From Acidobacteriota bacterium (GTDB taxonomy: Bacteria > Acidobacteriota > Blastocatellia > Pyrinomonadales > Pyrinomonadaceae), in NCBI GenBank assembly GCA_019639115.1, contig JAHBSM010000008.1:62001-126000 (forward strand): 64,000 nucleotides of DNA, given 5' to 3'. This document shows positions 25,005 through 33,074 of this stretch, one piece after another; the stretch's first letter is position 1; each line of letters begins with the position of its first letter. The notes under the pieces are model-generated. The model searched no databases. It saw only the letters and a program-made list of their open reading frames with translations, and was not told the origin of the DNA. Position numbers and translations under genes: made by a program.

Positions 25005-27068
25005 ATGACATTCGATAAGGCAAAGGCAATGCGCAACGCCGAAAAGCACGTCGCGCAGGGCAAATTGAGGGCAGCCATCGGCGAATACAAACTCGTGGTC
25101 GAGAACGACCCGCGAGACGTGGCCACGCTCAATATGCTCGGCGACCTGCACGCAAAGAACGCAGAGCGGCGAGAAGCGGTCGAATGCTATCTGAAAGTAG
25201 CGGAACACTACAGCACGCAGGGATTTGCACAGAAAGCGATAGCGGTTTACAACAAGATCGCAAGACTGCAGCCTGACTCGGTCGAGGTGTCGACCAAGCT
25301 GGCCGAGCTGCATCGGGCTAAGGGTTCGATCAACGAGGCGCGTTCGCATTACGAGACCCTTGCCACGCATTACGAAAAGAACGGCCGCCGGATCGAAGCT
25401 CTGTCGATGTGGAAACAGATAGCACTGCTCGACCCGAATAACACCGAAGTGTGTATGAATCTGGCAGATTCGTACAACCGGGAGGGCCAGCGGGACGAGG
25501 CCGCCGACGCATACGCAGAGGCCGGTGCCAGATATGCCCGCAACGGCAAACACGAAGAATCGATACGGGCGTTCATGAAGAGCCTCGATATCCGATCGAC
25601 CGACGTCAAGGCGCTCGACGGATTGGTCAAAGCGTACTCTGCTCTTGGCCGCGTGAACAAGGCAGTTGACCTGCTGGAAGAGATACTCGAGAACGAGCCA
25701 TATAACCGCGACATTCTGTATCTGCTGATCGAATGCCATATCGAATCGCAGAATGCCGCGGGAGCCGAGCGTGCCGTCACAAGGCTCGTCGAATTGGAAC
25801 CTGCGAATTATCCGCGGCTCCTCGACCTTATCCGCATTTATCTGAATTCGGGCGACATCGTCTCGGCGTCACGCATTTTGACGATGGCGTCGGAGTATCT
25901 GTTCGCCGCCGGCCAGGGCGATGAATACCGCAAATGGATCACCGAGATATTGGACCGTGATCCGCATCATCTGCCGGCTCTCCGTCTACACGTCAGGTAT
26001 TTTTCGTGGCTAAAGGACGAGGTCGGCAAGCTGGCAGCTCTAGATCGGCTAGCCGTCGCGGCCCGTATGTTCGACTCGGTCGAGGACGAGAGATACGCAC
26101 TGTCGAGGCTTGTTGGGCTGCGTCCGCGCGATACCGAACTCGCGGAACGGCTAAATGAGCTTAACAAGCTCTATGGCGCGTCGGCCGAGATCATCGATGC
26201 CGAGCCCGAAGGCCCGGCCGTCGAAGGGCTCGAGACGCATGGTGCCTATCGCGATTTCAACCAGGAAAAAGAAGAATCGCCAATATTCTCGTCGAACGGC
26301 AACGGATACCACGCTGAATTCGAAGCCGCCGAGATCGACGAGTCGCCTGCTGAGGAAGAGGTAGCCGCGGAGGCGGTCGAGATGTCTCCGGAGGACCTCA
26401 GGCTCGCAAAGGAGATCGACAGTATCAAGTTCTACATAGAGAACGAGTACTTTGACCTGGCCGTCAAGGCGATCGTCGATCTGGAACGGGAGTTCGGTTC
26501 CAGGGACGAGATCGCGGCGATCCGTAAGGTGCTGGAAACTGCTCAAGGTTCGGCAGATACAGAGCCGGACACAGAGGTCGCGGTCGAGGCCGAAGCAATA
26601 GCCGAAGTAGATGCAAAGCCGATAGGACTGGAGGAGATACGCTCGGAGTTCGGGCTCGATGAGCCCGCGGCCGAGGATTCTGATTTCGAGACGATGTTTC
26701 AGACCGGCGTCGCGTATCAGGAAATGGGGCTTCTCGAGGAAGCGATCCGCCACTATCAGGACGCCGTGGCATTGGTGCAGCCCAATGACGGCACACGCCG
26801 ATTCTACAGATCGACGATCATGCTCGGCCATTGCTTTTCGGAATCCGGCAGGCCAAAACTCGCCGCCTCGTGGTACGAAAAGGCCCTGGCCGTGAATGAC
26901 CTCACCGACGATGAGCGACACGGCCTCTGGTACGAGTACGCTGTCGCGCTGGAGGCGAACGGACAAAACACTGCAGCGGCCGAATATTTTGAACGGATAT
27001 ACGCTGAGAATGTGGACTTTCGCGACGTAGCCGAGCGAACGAGACACCCCGAGGCAGCCGTCGTCTGA
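25005..27068 (+). CDS. Tetratricopeptide-repeat protein
   Basis: A 687-aa protein without signal peptide. Residues ~1-380 are consecutive TPR-like helical pairs (e.g. GEYKLVVENDPRDVATLNML, EAVECYLKVAEHYSTQG). Residues ~390-560 are a strongly acidic low-complexity linker rich in Glu/Ala. A second TPR block closes the protein (TGVAYQEMGLLEEAIRHYQD). TPR arrays mediate protein interactions; no enzymatic domain is seen. Closely similar repeat proteins occur next to gliding and type IV pilus genes in other phyla, but nothing here supports that. It precedes the small membrane-protein gene by 47 bp. Confidence 0.8.
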   Translation: MTFDKAKAMRNAEKHVAQGKLRAAIGEYKLVVENDPRDVATLNMLGDLHAKNAERREAVECYLKVAEHYSTQGFAQKAIAVYNKIARLQPDSVEVSTKLAELHRAKGSINEARSHYETLATHYEKNGRRIEALSMWKQIALLDPNNTEVCMNLADSYNREGQRDEAADAYAEAGARYARNGKHEESIRAFMKSLDIRSTDVKALDGLVKAYSALGRVNKAVDLLEEILENEPYNRDILYLLIECHIESQNAAGAERAVTRLVELEPANYPRLLDLIRIYLNSGDIVSASRILTMASEYLFAAGQGDEYRKWITEILDRDPHHLPALRLHVRYFSWLKDEVGKLAALDRLAVAARMFDSVEDERYALSRLVGLRPRDTELAERLNELNKLYGASAEIIDAEPEGPAVEGLETHGAYRDFNQEKEESPIFSSNGNGYHAEFEAAEIDESPAEEEVAAEAVEMSPEDLRLAKEIDSIKFYIENEYFDLAVKAIVDLEREFGSRDEIAAIRKVLETAQGSADTEPDTEVAVEAEAIAEVDAKPIGLEEIRSEFGLDEPAAEDSDFETMFQTGVAYQEMGLLEEAIRHYQDAVALVQPNDGTRRFYRSTIMLGHCFSESGRPKLAASWYEKALAVNDLTDDERHGLWYEYAVALEANGQNTAAAEYFERIYAENVDFRDVAERTRHPEAAVV

Positions 27069-27115
27069 CGCAACCGCTTTGTTCCGGCCGAATCGAGAGA
27101 TTACAATATGACGGT

Positions 27116-27415
27116 ATGGTAGAACGCCTTACCGTCATTTTCTTTATCTTTTTGTGCCTGTTGTTGGGGTTCTATCTGATATTGTCGCCGTGGGACGCGT
27201 TGTTCGGTCCGTGGGCCGACAACTACATTTTGGCCTTTATCTCTGATCGAACCGGCCTGCCTGTCATCCAGCGGGCAGTGGCATCGACTTGGTTTCGCGG
27301 AGCGGTCACCGGATTGGGGGTTCTCAATCTTGTGATCGGATTCTGGGAGATCGCCCACTTCAACAAGAGCGTCGAGCAGCTCGAGCGGTCGAGTTCGGCC
27401 GGCGGGATCGAATGA
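27116..27415 (+). CDS. Small membrane protein of unknown function
   Basis: A 99-aa protein with two hydrophobic segments (LTVIFFIFLCLLLGFYLILS; GAVTGLGVLNLVIGFWEIAH) separated by a loop with W-D-x-L-F-G-P-W-A. I do not recognise a named family. The TGA stop overlaps the thiE ATG (ATGA), so it is translationally coupled to the thiamine genes, although a link to thiamine is not implied by sequence. Confidence 0.75.
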   Translation: MVERLTVIFFIFLCLLLGFYLILSPWDALFGPWADNYILAFISDRTGLPVIQRAVASTWFRGAVTGLGVLNLVIGFWEIAHFNKSVEQLERSSSAGGIE

Positions 27416-28038
27416 AGCTCCACCGTCCGATCAGCTATCTGATCACCGACGGCACCTCACGCCCCGATACGTTCGAGCATGACCGCCGCCGCATTGCTGA
27501 CATTGGGCGCAAAGCGGTCGATCAGCGCGTATCGATGATACAACTTCGTGAGAAAGGTCTACCGACCCGGCAATTGTTCGAGCTTGCGGGAGAGCTAGCT
27601 GAGATCGTTAGCGGGAGCGAGACCCGTCTGCTTATAAATGACCGAGCAGATATCGCGGCGGCATCCGGTGCAGACGGCGTGCATATGACAAGCCGTTCCC
27701 TGCGTGCAGATGATGTACGGGGAGCGTTCGGGAACGAGATGCTGATCGGCGTTTCGTGCCATTCCGCGATCGATGTCGAACTTGCCGCCGAACGCGGAGC
27801 GGACTTTGCGGTTTTCGGCCCGGTCTTTTCAACTCCCGGAAAGTTCGCCTTGGGTGTCGAGGCATTGGCGGCGGCTTGCACGGTCAGGCCCGAGTTCACG
27901 GTGCTGGCGTTGGGCGGCGTTGACGCGTCGAATGTGGAACAGGTGCTCGCAGCGGGAGCTCGAGGTGCGGCAGCGATCAGGGCGATGGCTGACGATCGGC
28001 TGATCCGAAGATTAAGGGAACTCGATGGGCGAGAATAA
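27412..28038 (+). CDS. thiE: Thiamine-phosphate synthase ThiE/TenI family
   Basis: A 208-aa TIM-barrel protein. Motifs fit ThiE: SMIQLREKGLPTRQL (pyrimidine side), LLINDRADIA (Asp ligand of Mg-pyrophosphate), GVHMTSRSL, IGVSCHS, DFAVFGPVFSTPGKF (the G-P-v-f-x-T-x-t-K loop) and VLALGGVDASN. It would join HMP-PP and thiazole phosphate to thiamine phosphate. It starts at ATG 27412 within an ATGA overlap and overlaps thiD by 14 bp. TenI-like relatives lacking synthase activity cannot be fully excluded, but the thiD neighbour supports ThiE. Confidence 0.87.
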   Translation: MKLHRPISYLITDGTSRPDTFEHDRRRIADIGRKAVDQRVSMIQLREKGLPTRQLFELAGELAEIVSGSETRLLINDRADIAAASGADGVHMTSRSLRADDVRGAFGNEMLIGVSCHSAIDVELAAERGADFAVFGPVFSTPGKFALGVEALAAACTVRPEFTVLALGGVDASNVEQVLAAGARGAAAIRAMADDRLIRRLRELDGRE

Positions 28039-28813
28039 AAAGGTCTGTCTCTCGATAGCGGGCGTCGATCCGTCGGGTGGGGCCGGCGTAATTGCAGATG
28101 TCCGCACGTTTGCCAGGTTTGGATGTTTTCCGGCTGCGGCGGTCACGTCGCTTACGTTCCAGAACACGACGGGCGTATTCGGAGCCGTGCACCAATCGGC
28201 GGAAACGGTTGCGAGACAAATAGATGCGGTGGCAGATGACCTTTCGGTCGATGCCGTAAAGACCGGTATGCTCCCGACGCGCGAGGTGATCGCCGCAGTC
28301 GCGGAACGTATCAGCGAGTGGGCACTGTCGCCCGCCGTGATCGATCCGGTTGTGAGATCTACGTCGGGATTCGACCTGATCGATGACGAAGCGTTGGCCG
28401 CGCTCACGGAAATGCTCTTTCCGCTTGCCTCAGTCGTCACTCCCAACGTTCCCGAGGCGGAACGCATTACCGGGGTCGAGATCAGAGGGCCGGTTGATGC
28501 GGCTGAAGCGGCTAAGAGAATGCTCGACCTCGGAGCCGCGGCAGTATTGATCAAGGGCGGGCATGCTGTCGGCGACGGAGAAATGATGATAGACCGATTG
28601 TTCACGGCCTCAGAGGTTACGGAGTTCGCGGCTCCGCGTATCGAGACCACCTCCACTCACGGGACCGGATGCGCTCTGGCGGCTGCAATAGCCGCAAGGC
28701 TGGCCTACGGCGATACCCTAACGGACGCGATCGCGGCCGCAAAGGCATTCGTCCACGAGGCGATAAGGACCGCTCCCAAACTAGGCCGAGGTAGCGGGCC
28801 GATCAATATCTAA
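28025..28813 (+). CDS. thiD: Hydroxymethylpyrimidine/phosphomethylpyrimidine kinase
   Basis: A 262-aa ribokinase-fold enzyme that phosphorylates HMP and HMP-P for thiamine synthesis. Motifs: LSIAGVDPSGGAGVIADVRT at the N terminus, AVKTGML, VIDPVVRSTSG, VTPNVPEAERITG, VLIKGGH and the C-terminal anion hole THGTGCALAAAIAA with the catalytic Asp/Cys region. It overlaps thiE by 14 bp in one operon, giving a minimal HMP salvage and coupling unit. No TPP riboswitch was noticed upstream of this block. Confidence 0.93.
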   Translation: MGENKKVCLSIAGVDPSGGAGVIADVRTFARFGCFPAAAVTSLTFQNTTGVFGAVHQSAETVARQIDAVADDLSVDAVKTGMLPTREVIAAVAERISEWALSPAVIDPVVRSTSGFDLIDDEALAALTEMLFPLASVVTPNVPEAERITGVEIRGPVDAAEAAKRMLDLGAAAVLIKGGHAVGDGEMMIDRLFTASEVTEFAAPRIETTSTHGTGCALAAAIAARLAYGDTLTDAIAAAKAFVHEAIRTAPKLGRGSGPINI

Positions 28814-28818
28814 TGAAT

Positions 28819-29682
28819 TTATTTGGCAGGTGTGAAGATCGTCGGTGTCTGATACGTGACGCCGAACACAATACCGGTGCGCGGACTGCTCCTTGATAGA
28901 CCGAGTATCGCCGCCGAATCGAATCGAAGGCCCGAAGCCTTGATCTGTGTCCCGATCCTGAATTCGCCCTGGCTCTCGGTCCCGATCGGGGCCGTACCTC
29001 TTATGTTCTGTCGCCCGTTGACCTCGGCAACCGCGTTGATGCGGCCGGTGACGCGATAGATACCTGCCAGGCCGTATAGAATAACGTCGTTCTGCGAGAA
29101 GCGCTCGGTCGGCGAGCTAAGTATCCCGAAGCCGATATTGCCATACAGATTGAGCCGGGGCGTACGATTGACGTAGGAACCAAAGCGTTTCTGAACGATC
29201 ACCTTGCTAAAGATATTGATAGTGTTGGTTCCAATGCCTCGGGCTTGGTCCGTGTTCGGCATCTCGAAACCGAATTTGAACCCGAGTGCGGGCAGGCGTT
29301 TGGATTCGTTTCTCAGCTTAACCTTGGTCGAGAACACGATATCGTCGAAATCATTGGTCGAATTGCCGGTGACGTTCAGCGGGATCGCTCCGGGACGGCG
29401 CGAGTTGATCGCAAGGTAATTTTGCAACGTGCCTGAGATCTGGATCTCAACATTTGAGGCCAGACCGGTCCGGATCCGTATATCGCCGACTCGCGTCAGG
29501 TCGCCTTTCAAGCCGGAGAGGGGGAATTTCGCATTCTGCAGAAATTCGATCCCTACGGCGATATCGAGCGATCCGGCAGGAGTGATATCGATGTCGTCCG
29601 TCAGCAACGGCCTCTGTTGGCCCGAGGACGAAATGGCCGATCCCAGAATCAGAGCGAACAGAATTATCTTGAGGCGCGCCAT
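28819..29682 (-). CDS. Predicted outer-membrane beta-barrel protein
   Basis: A 287-aa secreted protein read from ATG 29682, giving a signal peptide (MARLKIILFALILGSAISSSGQ). The mature chain alternates polar and hydrophobic residues in short strands (GSLDIAVGIEFLQ; VGDIRIRTGLASNVEIQISG; GYQT-like end FGVTYQTPTIF) as in transporter-like OmpA/DUF-type barrels or 'phenol meta-pathway' outer-membrane proteins. No catalytic motif is visible. It converges with thiD (5-bp gap). Confidence 0.7.
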   Translation of the reverse strand: MARLKIILFALILGSAISSSGQQRPLLTDDIDITPAGSLDIAVGIEFLQNAKFPLSGLKGDLTRVGDIRIRTGLASNVEIQISGTLQNYLAINSRRPGAIPLNVTGNSTNDFDDIVFSTKVKLRNESKRLPALGFKFGFEMPNTDQARGIGTNTINIFSKVIVQKRFGSYVNRTPRLNLYGNIGFGILSSPTERFSQNDVILYGLAGIYRVTGRINAVAEVNGRQNIRGTAPIGTESQGEFRIGTQIKASGLRFDSAAILGLSRSSPRTGIVFGVTYQTPTIFTPAK

Positions 29683-29801
29683 CACGCAGATTGTCGCATC
29701 GCCGCGAGCGAATGTAAACACCTCCGATTTGGACATAGCCGCCGAAACTTGTCACAATTATTCCGATCAAGTCGGGCCCCCGGGAAGACAGATCGAGTCA
29801 G

Positions 29802-30077
29802 ATGACATTCGCTAGACAGTTCTACGTAAGCGGCATGGTCCAAGGCGTGGGATTCAGATTCTTTGCACAGCGCTCCGCTGCTCGGCATCAGGTCAAAGGC
29901 TACGTCCGCAATTTGGCCGACGGGCGGGTCGAGGCTTGGGCCGAAGGAAGCGAAGCGGCGGTCGATGGTTTCAAACGCGACCTGTGGGCGGGGCCGGCAT
30001 ATTCAAAAGTGGACCGCGTCGAGGAACTTGTGGTCGAGCCGACAGGGCGGTATCCCTCGTTCAGAGTAGAAAGATAA
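29802..30077 (+). CDS. acyP: Acylphosphatase
   Basis: A 91-aa enzyme hydrolysing acyl phosphates. The family signatures are intact: [20 protein letters not shown] contains the catalytic Arg, and [17 protein letters not shown] contains the catalytic Asn. Size matches the family (90-100 aa). Its TAA overlaps the apt ATG (TAATG), so the two are co-transcribed and probably coupled. Confidence 0.95.
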   Translation: MTFARQFYVSGMVQGVGFRFFAQRSAARHQVKGYVRNLADGRVEAWAEGSEAAVDGFKRDLWAGPAYSKVDRVEELVVEPTGRYPSFRVER

Positions 30078-30598
30078 TGGAAGAATTAAGACGTTTGATT
30101 CGAGAGGTGCCCGATTTTCCAAAGCCGGGCATTAACTTTTACGACATTACGACCCTGCTGCTCGATCCGATCGGGCTGCAGAAGACGATCGACGCTCTGG
30201 CGGCCGAGGCTGAGACCGAACGGATCGATACAGTTATCGGTGTCGAATCGCGTGGGTTCATATTCGGCGCACCCGTCGCTTACAAGATCGGTGCCGGATT
30301 CATACCCGTCCGGAAACCAAAGAAGCTCCCGGCGGAGAAGGTCTCTGTATCCTATGATCTCGAATACGGCCAGGACACGCTTGAGATGCACAAGGACGCG
30401 GTCGGCGAAGGCCATCGCGTATTGATCGTTGATGATCTCCTTGCGACAGGCGGGACGGCCCGTGCGGTATGTGACCTCGTTGAGAGCGTTGGCGGCCACG
30501 TGGCGGGACTGCTGTTTGTGGTAGAATTGGACTTTTTGAACGGCCGAAGCAAGTTCGACGGCTACGACGTCCGTTCCCTGATCCATTACGACTCCTAG
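30077..30598 (+). CDS. apt: Adenine phosphoribosyltransferase
   Basis: A 173-aa type I PRTase that salvages adenine to AMP. The N terminus [20 protein letters not shown] is typical of Apt, and the PRPP loop [16 protein letters not shown] is intact; [11 protein letters not shown] is the flexible loop. ATG 30077 is used; the longer upstream frame (from 29936) lies inside acylphosphatase. It is followed within 46 bp by the tRNA-Arg gene. Confidence 0.95.
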   Translation: MEELRRLIREVPDFPKPGINFYDITTLLLDPIGLQKTIDALAAEAETERIDTVIGVESRGFIFGAPVAYKIGAGFIPVRKPKKLPAEKVSVSYDLEYGQDTLEMHKDAVGEGHRVLIVDDLLATGGTARAVCDLVESVGGHVAGLLFVVELDFLNGRSKFDGYDVRSLIHYDS

Positions 30599-30643
30599 AG
30601 TTCTGCGTATGCCGCTTGACGGCACCGGAGCCCAAAACCCTTA

Positions 30644-30720
30644 GGTCCCGTAGCTCAGCTGTATAGAGCGTCCGCCTCCTAAGCGGAAGGTCGCTGGTTA
30701 GAATCCAGCCGGGACCGCCA
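30644..30720 (+). tRNA. tRNA-Arg (anticodon CCU), attachment site of the provirus
   Basis: The cloverleaf is complete: acceptor GGTCCCG/CGGGACC, D-arm GCTC/GAGC, anticodon stem TCCGC/GCGGA with loop CTCCTAA (anticodon CCT), T-arm GCTGG/CCAGC and an encoded CCA. Two normally invariant positions are changed: the D-loop reads AGCTGTATA (G19 to U) and the T-loop TTAGAAT (C56 to A). Because 19 and 56 pair at the tRNA elbow, the changes are compensatory (U-A for G-C). The integrated element uses its 3' part (from the anticodon loop) as att site and restores the gene on integration. Confidence 0.95.
30676..30720. repeat. attL core: 45-bp direct repeat
   Basis: The 45 bp from the anticodon loop (CTCCTAAGCGG...) to the CCA of tRNA-Arg recur exactly at 42195-42239. 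This is the classic footprint of tyrosine-recombinase integration into a tRNA gene. Confidence 0.95.
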
Positions 30721-30759
30721 TAAACAAAAGGCCAGAAGTGGCATTGTCGGCGATATGGG

Positions 30760-31005
30760 TTACGGGACGCCCCCAATGATGCCCCTAATAGGCAAACCGA
30801 GACGATAGGATAAAGCGACGAACAGCGTCACGCCAATAAAGATCACTATCATCACAGCGGCCCAGAACGGAATACGCTCAGGGCGTGTGCCTGAGTGATC
30901 GGGTGTGTCCGGGCCTGGACGCGGTTGCGGAATGCACGGCCTAGTAATGCTGTCCTCGAACGATCTCTTATACCATAGCCGCGCAGTTGGGTGTGATTGG
31001 TTCAT
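30760..31005 (-). CDS. Small single-membrane-span protein (provirus)
   Basis: An 81-aa protein: a Pro/Arg-rich polar N terminus (~45 residues, PQPRPGPDTPDHSG) and one membrane segment (IPFWAAVMIVIFIGVTLFVA) near residue 45-65, then a short tail. No family recognised. It is the last of five leftward genes, directly after its upstream neighbour (7-bp gap), and its stop region overlaps the left arm repeats. Its position suggests an accessory or membrane-associated element protein. Confidence 0.6.
   Translation of the reverse strand: MNQSHPTARLWYKRSFEDSITRPCIPQPRPGPDTPDHSGTRPERIPFWAAVMIVIFIGVTLFVALSYRLGLPIRGIIGGVP
30766..30789. repeat. Left arm-type repeats of the integrase (2 x 12 bp)
   Basis: GACGCCCCCAAT GATGCCCCTAAT: two tandem 12-bp units 46 bp inside attL. 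An almost identical pair lies 128 bp inside attR. Such paired subterminal repeats are typical arm sites for tyrosine integrases. They overlap the 3' end of the small leftward gene. Confidence 0.65.
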
Positions 31006-31012
31006 AAGTCGG

Positions 31013-31273
31013 TTACATGACGCTTTCGTTGGTTGGAATCAGGATAGACGACGGCTCAGCGGCTGCTCGGGCGGCTCGATACATTTCCAGAACGAACATA
31101 AGTTCGGCGTTGACCGTGAGTGCCTCGGTCCCGACAAAGGTGATCTTCGCGCCGTTCGACATATAGACGATCAGCGAGTCAAGCTGCCCGTCGTCGCCCG
31201 CGATCTGCATAGCGGTTACGACCTGGTTCAGGTTAAGTAGGTAGCCGCGAGACGGCAGTGCAAATGGGATCAT
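31013..31273 (-). CDS. Small hypothetical protein, paralogue of next gene (provirus)
   Basis: An 86-aa protein starting at ATG 31273 (AGGA Shine-Dalgarno 5 bp upstream). It has the core VYMSNGAKITFVGTEALTV followed by an amphipathic helix (ELMFVLEMYRAARAAAE). The neighbour at 31281-31526 has the same layout (TTDGIELTFVGADAEAI plus helix), so the two are tandem duplicates. A short beta-hairpin plus helix suggests a small binding or capsid-accessory module; the function is unknown. Confidence 0.6.
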   Translation of the reverse strand: MIPFALPSRGYLLNLNQVVTAMQIAGDDGQLDSLIVYMSNGAKITFVGTEALTVNAELMFVLEMYRAARAAAEPSSILIPTNESVM

Positions 31274-31280
31274 GGCTGTC

Positions 31281-31526
31281 CTATGGAGCGTCGGCCGCAG
31301 GCATGGCGACGGCATTCATTTGAGCGATAAGATGGTTCGTGGCCGCGATCAGCATTTCGCCGTGGGCAAAGATAGCCTCGGCGTCGGCTCCGACAAACGT
31401 CAGTTCGATCCCGTCGGTTGTGGTTACAATAGCCTTTGCAAGGTCCGGCTCTGAATGATCCTCGATGACCGCAATCGCGGCAAAATTAACGATCTTCTCA
31501 TTTACGCCAAGAAAATTAAGAAACAT
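31281..31526 (-). CDS. Small hypothetical protein, paralogue of neighbour (provirus)
   Basis: An 81-aa protein (MFLNFLGVNEKIVNFAAIAV...) with GAGG before ATG 31526. The central TDGIELTFVGADAEAIFAHG aligns with SNGAKITFVGTEALTVNAEL of the neighbouring gene, and both end in a hydrophobic-amphipathic helix. Its start lies 11 bp inside the upstream gene, indicating coupling. Function unknown. Confidence 0.6.
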   Translation of the reverse strand: MFLNFLGVNEKIVNFAAIAVIEDHSEPDLAKAIVTTTDGIELTFVGADAEAIFAHGEMLIAATNHLIAQMNAVAMPAADAP

Positions 31527-31833
31527 TAGTGACCTCTCGTGGGCGGTCGATCTCGGACCGCAACCAGTGGTGTAATTCAAAAAGTGGACGCTTAAACATC
31601 CACAGCGGATAGTCGGGATACTGGTCCGACAGATGAGCGTAGGCGTGTTCGGCGTCGTAATTTACAACAAGGTCGATCATCCAACTAAACATTGGATACT
31701 CGTGCCTAATTGCCTTAAGCCAGTCTGCTCCGGCCCGTTGCCGCGCATCGGCGATGATCTCGGCGATCTCTGCTTTGCTGCTCGGCGAAAACAGCCGAAC
31801 CATTTGCACCCAATCAATCCTAGCGGCCGTCAT
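31516..31833 (-). CDS. Hypothetical protein (provirus)
   Basis: A 105-aa, mainly helical, Trp/Tyr-rich soluble protein starting at ATG 31833 (GGAGGAA 7 bp upstream); a longer frame to 31926 would run back through the preceding gene. Segments: RIDWVQMVRLFSPSSKAEIA, DWLKAIRHEYPMFSWMIDLV, YPDYPLWMFKRPLFELHHWL. No family recognised. It overlaps both neighbours (14 bp and 11 bp), consistent with one leftward operon. Confidence 0.6.
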   Translation of the reverse strand: MTAARIDWVQMVRLFSPSSKAEIAEIIADARQRAGADWLKAIRHEYPMFSWMIDLVVNYDAEHAYAHLSDQYPDYPLWMFKRPLFELHHWLRSEIDRPREVTNVS

Positions 31834-32905
31834 TGTCAGGTTCCTCCGGGGTGTCGTGTGCAATTGGCTCGGGTCCGGGACCCGCCGCCTCGGTCGCCGT
31901 GCCCGGCTCGGTGCTAACGTCGCCACTTACGGCACGACGCGTAAAGGTAGATGGCGGCGCTAGCGGCGGCGTTGGCGGTGCGTCGGACTGTAACAAGTCT
32001 TTGATGCTTGGCTGCGGCGGCCGCGGAATGCCGCCTAACAAAGTGCCGATCAACGGCATGATCTTGTCAGAATGCGTCATAGCGATATCGAACAGTTCTG
32101 CCAGTGTTCCGCGTGAGCCGGTTTCATCAAGCGGTGCAAGAATATTCAATAGGCGCTCCTGGAATCGCTCGCTCGGAGCCGATAATGCAGCTTGTAGAAT
32201 TTGCAAACGCTCGCTTTGCGGTTCAGGTTTGACTTGATCGAGCCGCGCTTGTAGATCTGCGATCTGAGTGGCGTAACGTTGCTCGGCCTCGCCGAAAAGC
32301 AATTGCCGCAATTGATGTTGGCGTTGCAGCGTTGTTATGAAATTGTCGAACGGATCAGCCGCCGGTGGCGGCGTCGCTTCGGCCGCGACGGATGCCGGTT
32401 GCGGTAACGGCCGCATATGAGCGGGAAGGTCCGCGATCGTTGCAGTCCATCCACGGCGAAGCTGGCCCTCGAACTGAATCTGAAAGTAATAGTGCCCGCC
32501 GCCGAAATCACGCTGGACGCGTTCCTCGATATCGCTGCGATCCGTCGCTAATGAAATGCCGGACAGCTTGCCGATGTGGGTCTGATTAGTGCAGGGCGTG
32601 GCAAACGAATCATTGATACTGTCCGGCGAGCGACGAATGACAATTGTGCAGATATCCGCACGGGCGGCCTCGCCGTCATCTGCGAACAGCAATCGGCCGA
32701 CTGACGTATCGTTGAACTCCGGTTCAACGTCGATATAGTCCGGTTCACTCTCGTGGTCAGGCTCGACGAACGACGGCGGCTCCGGCCGCTTCTCGCGGCG
32801 AATGCGCTGCGTGTCGGTGCGTTCAACGACCAACTCTTCGTCGCTGTCTAGCTCAACCATTTCGGGCAGCGGATGCTCGGTAGAAACTTTTTTTCGTGTG
32901 GCCAT
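31820..32905 (-). CDS. Hypothetical acidic, Pro-rich protein (provirus, first leftward gene)
   Basis: A 361-aa protein. Residues ~1-75 are acidic and disordered (EMVELDSDEELVVERTD). The middle (~80-165) looks folded, with GGGHYYFQIQFEGQLRRGWT. A Pro/Ala linker and a long helical region follow (QQRYATQIADLQARLDQV, likely coiled coil ~195-235), and the C-terminal ~100 residues are Pro/Thr-rich. No known domain is recognised; a scaffold, regulator or DNA-maintenance role is possible. It is first behind a strong promoter with repeat operators in its leader, so it is probably the main product of the leftward transcript. Confidence 0.65.
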   Translation of the reverse strand: MATRKKVSTEHPLPEMVELDSDEELVVERTDTQRIRREKRPEPPSFVEPDHESEPDYIDVEPEFNDTSVGRLLFADDGEAARADICTIVIRRSPDSINDSFATPCTNQTHIGKLSGISLATDRSDIEERVQRDFGGGHYYFQIQFEGQLRRGWTATIADLPAHMRPLPQPASVAAEATPPPAADPFDNFITTLQRQHQLRQLLFGEAEQRYATQIADLQARLDQVKPEPQSERLQILQAALSAPSERFQERLLNILAPLDETGSRGTLAELFDIAMTHSDKIMPLIGTLLGGIPRPPQPSIKDLLQSDAPPTPPLAPPSTFTRRAVSGDVSTEPGTATEAAGPGPEPIAHDTPEEPDNDGR

Positions 32906-32920
32906 TACGTGACTTATCTC

Positions 32921-32956
32921 TGTGCAATCTGTGCAAAGCGTGTGCTTTATCTGTGC
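32921..32956. repeat. Four phased TGTGC repeats in the leftward leader
   Basis: TGTGC at 32921, 32930, 32941 and 32952 (spacing 9, 11, 11, about one helical turn), mostly within TCTGTGC. They sit between the leftward promoter and its first gene, where a bound protein would block transcription. They could be operator subsites or replication iterons. Confidence 0.55.
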
Positions 32957-32959
32957 CTA

Positions 32960-32988
32960 AATATAAGCAAGACTTTTAATAATGTCAA
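32960..32988 (-). promoter_or_regulatory. Leftward promoter of provirus
   Basis: On the minus strand TTGACA (opposite 32983-32988), a 17-bp spacer and TATATT (opposite 32960-32965): almost a consensus sigma70 promoter. The start falls near 32953, giving a ~48-nt leader containing the TGTGC repeats. Confidence 0.8.
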
Positions 32989-33007
32989 GAATATATTAGC
33001 AAAACTG

Positions 33008-33036
33008 TTGACAAACATTTGTCCCGGTGGTATTGC
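33008..33036 (+). promoter_or_regulatory. Rightward promoter of provirus
   Basis: TTGACA at 33008-33013, a 17-bp spacer and TATTGC at 33031-33036. The start falls near 33043, 32 bp before the first rightward gene. Back-to-back with the leftward promoter this forms a divergent switch region. Confidence 0.7.
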
Positions 33037-33074
33037 TGGGTGTGGGCCGCTCCGACGGCTGTCGCGTCGCAGTT

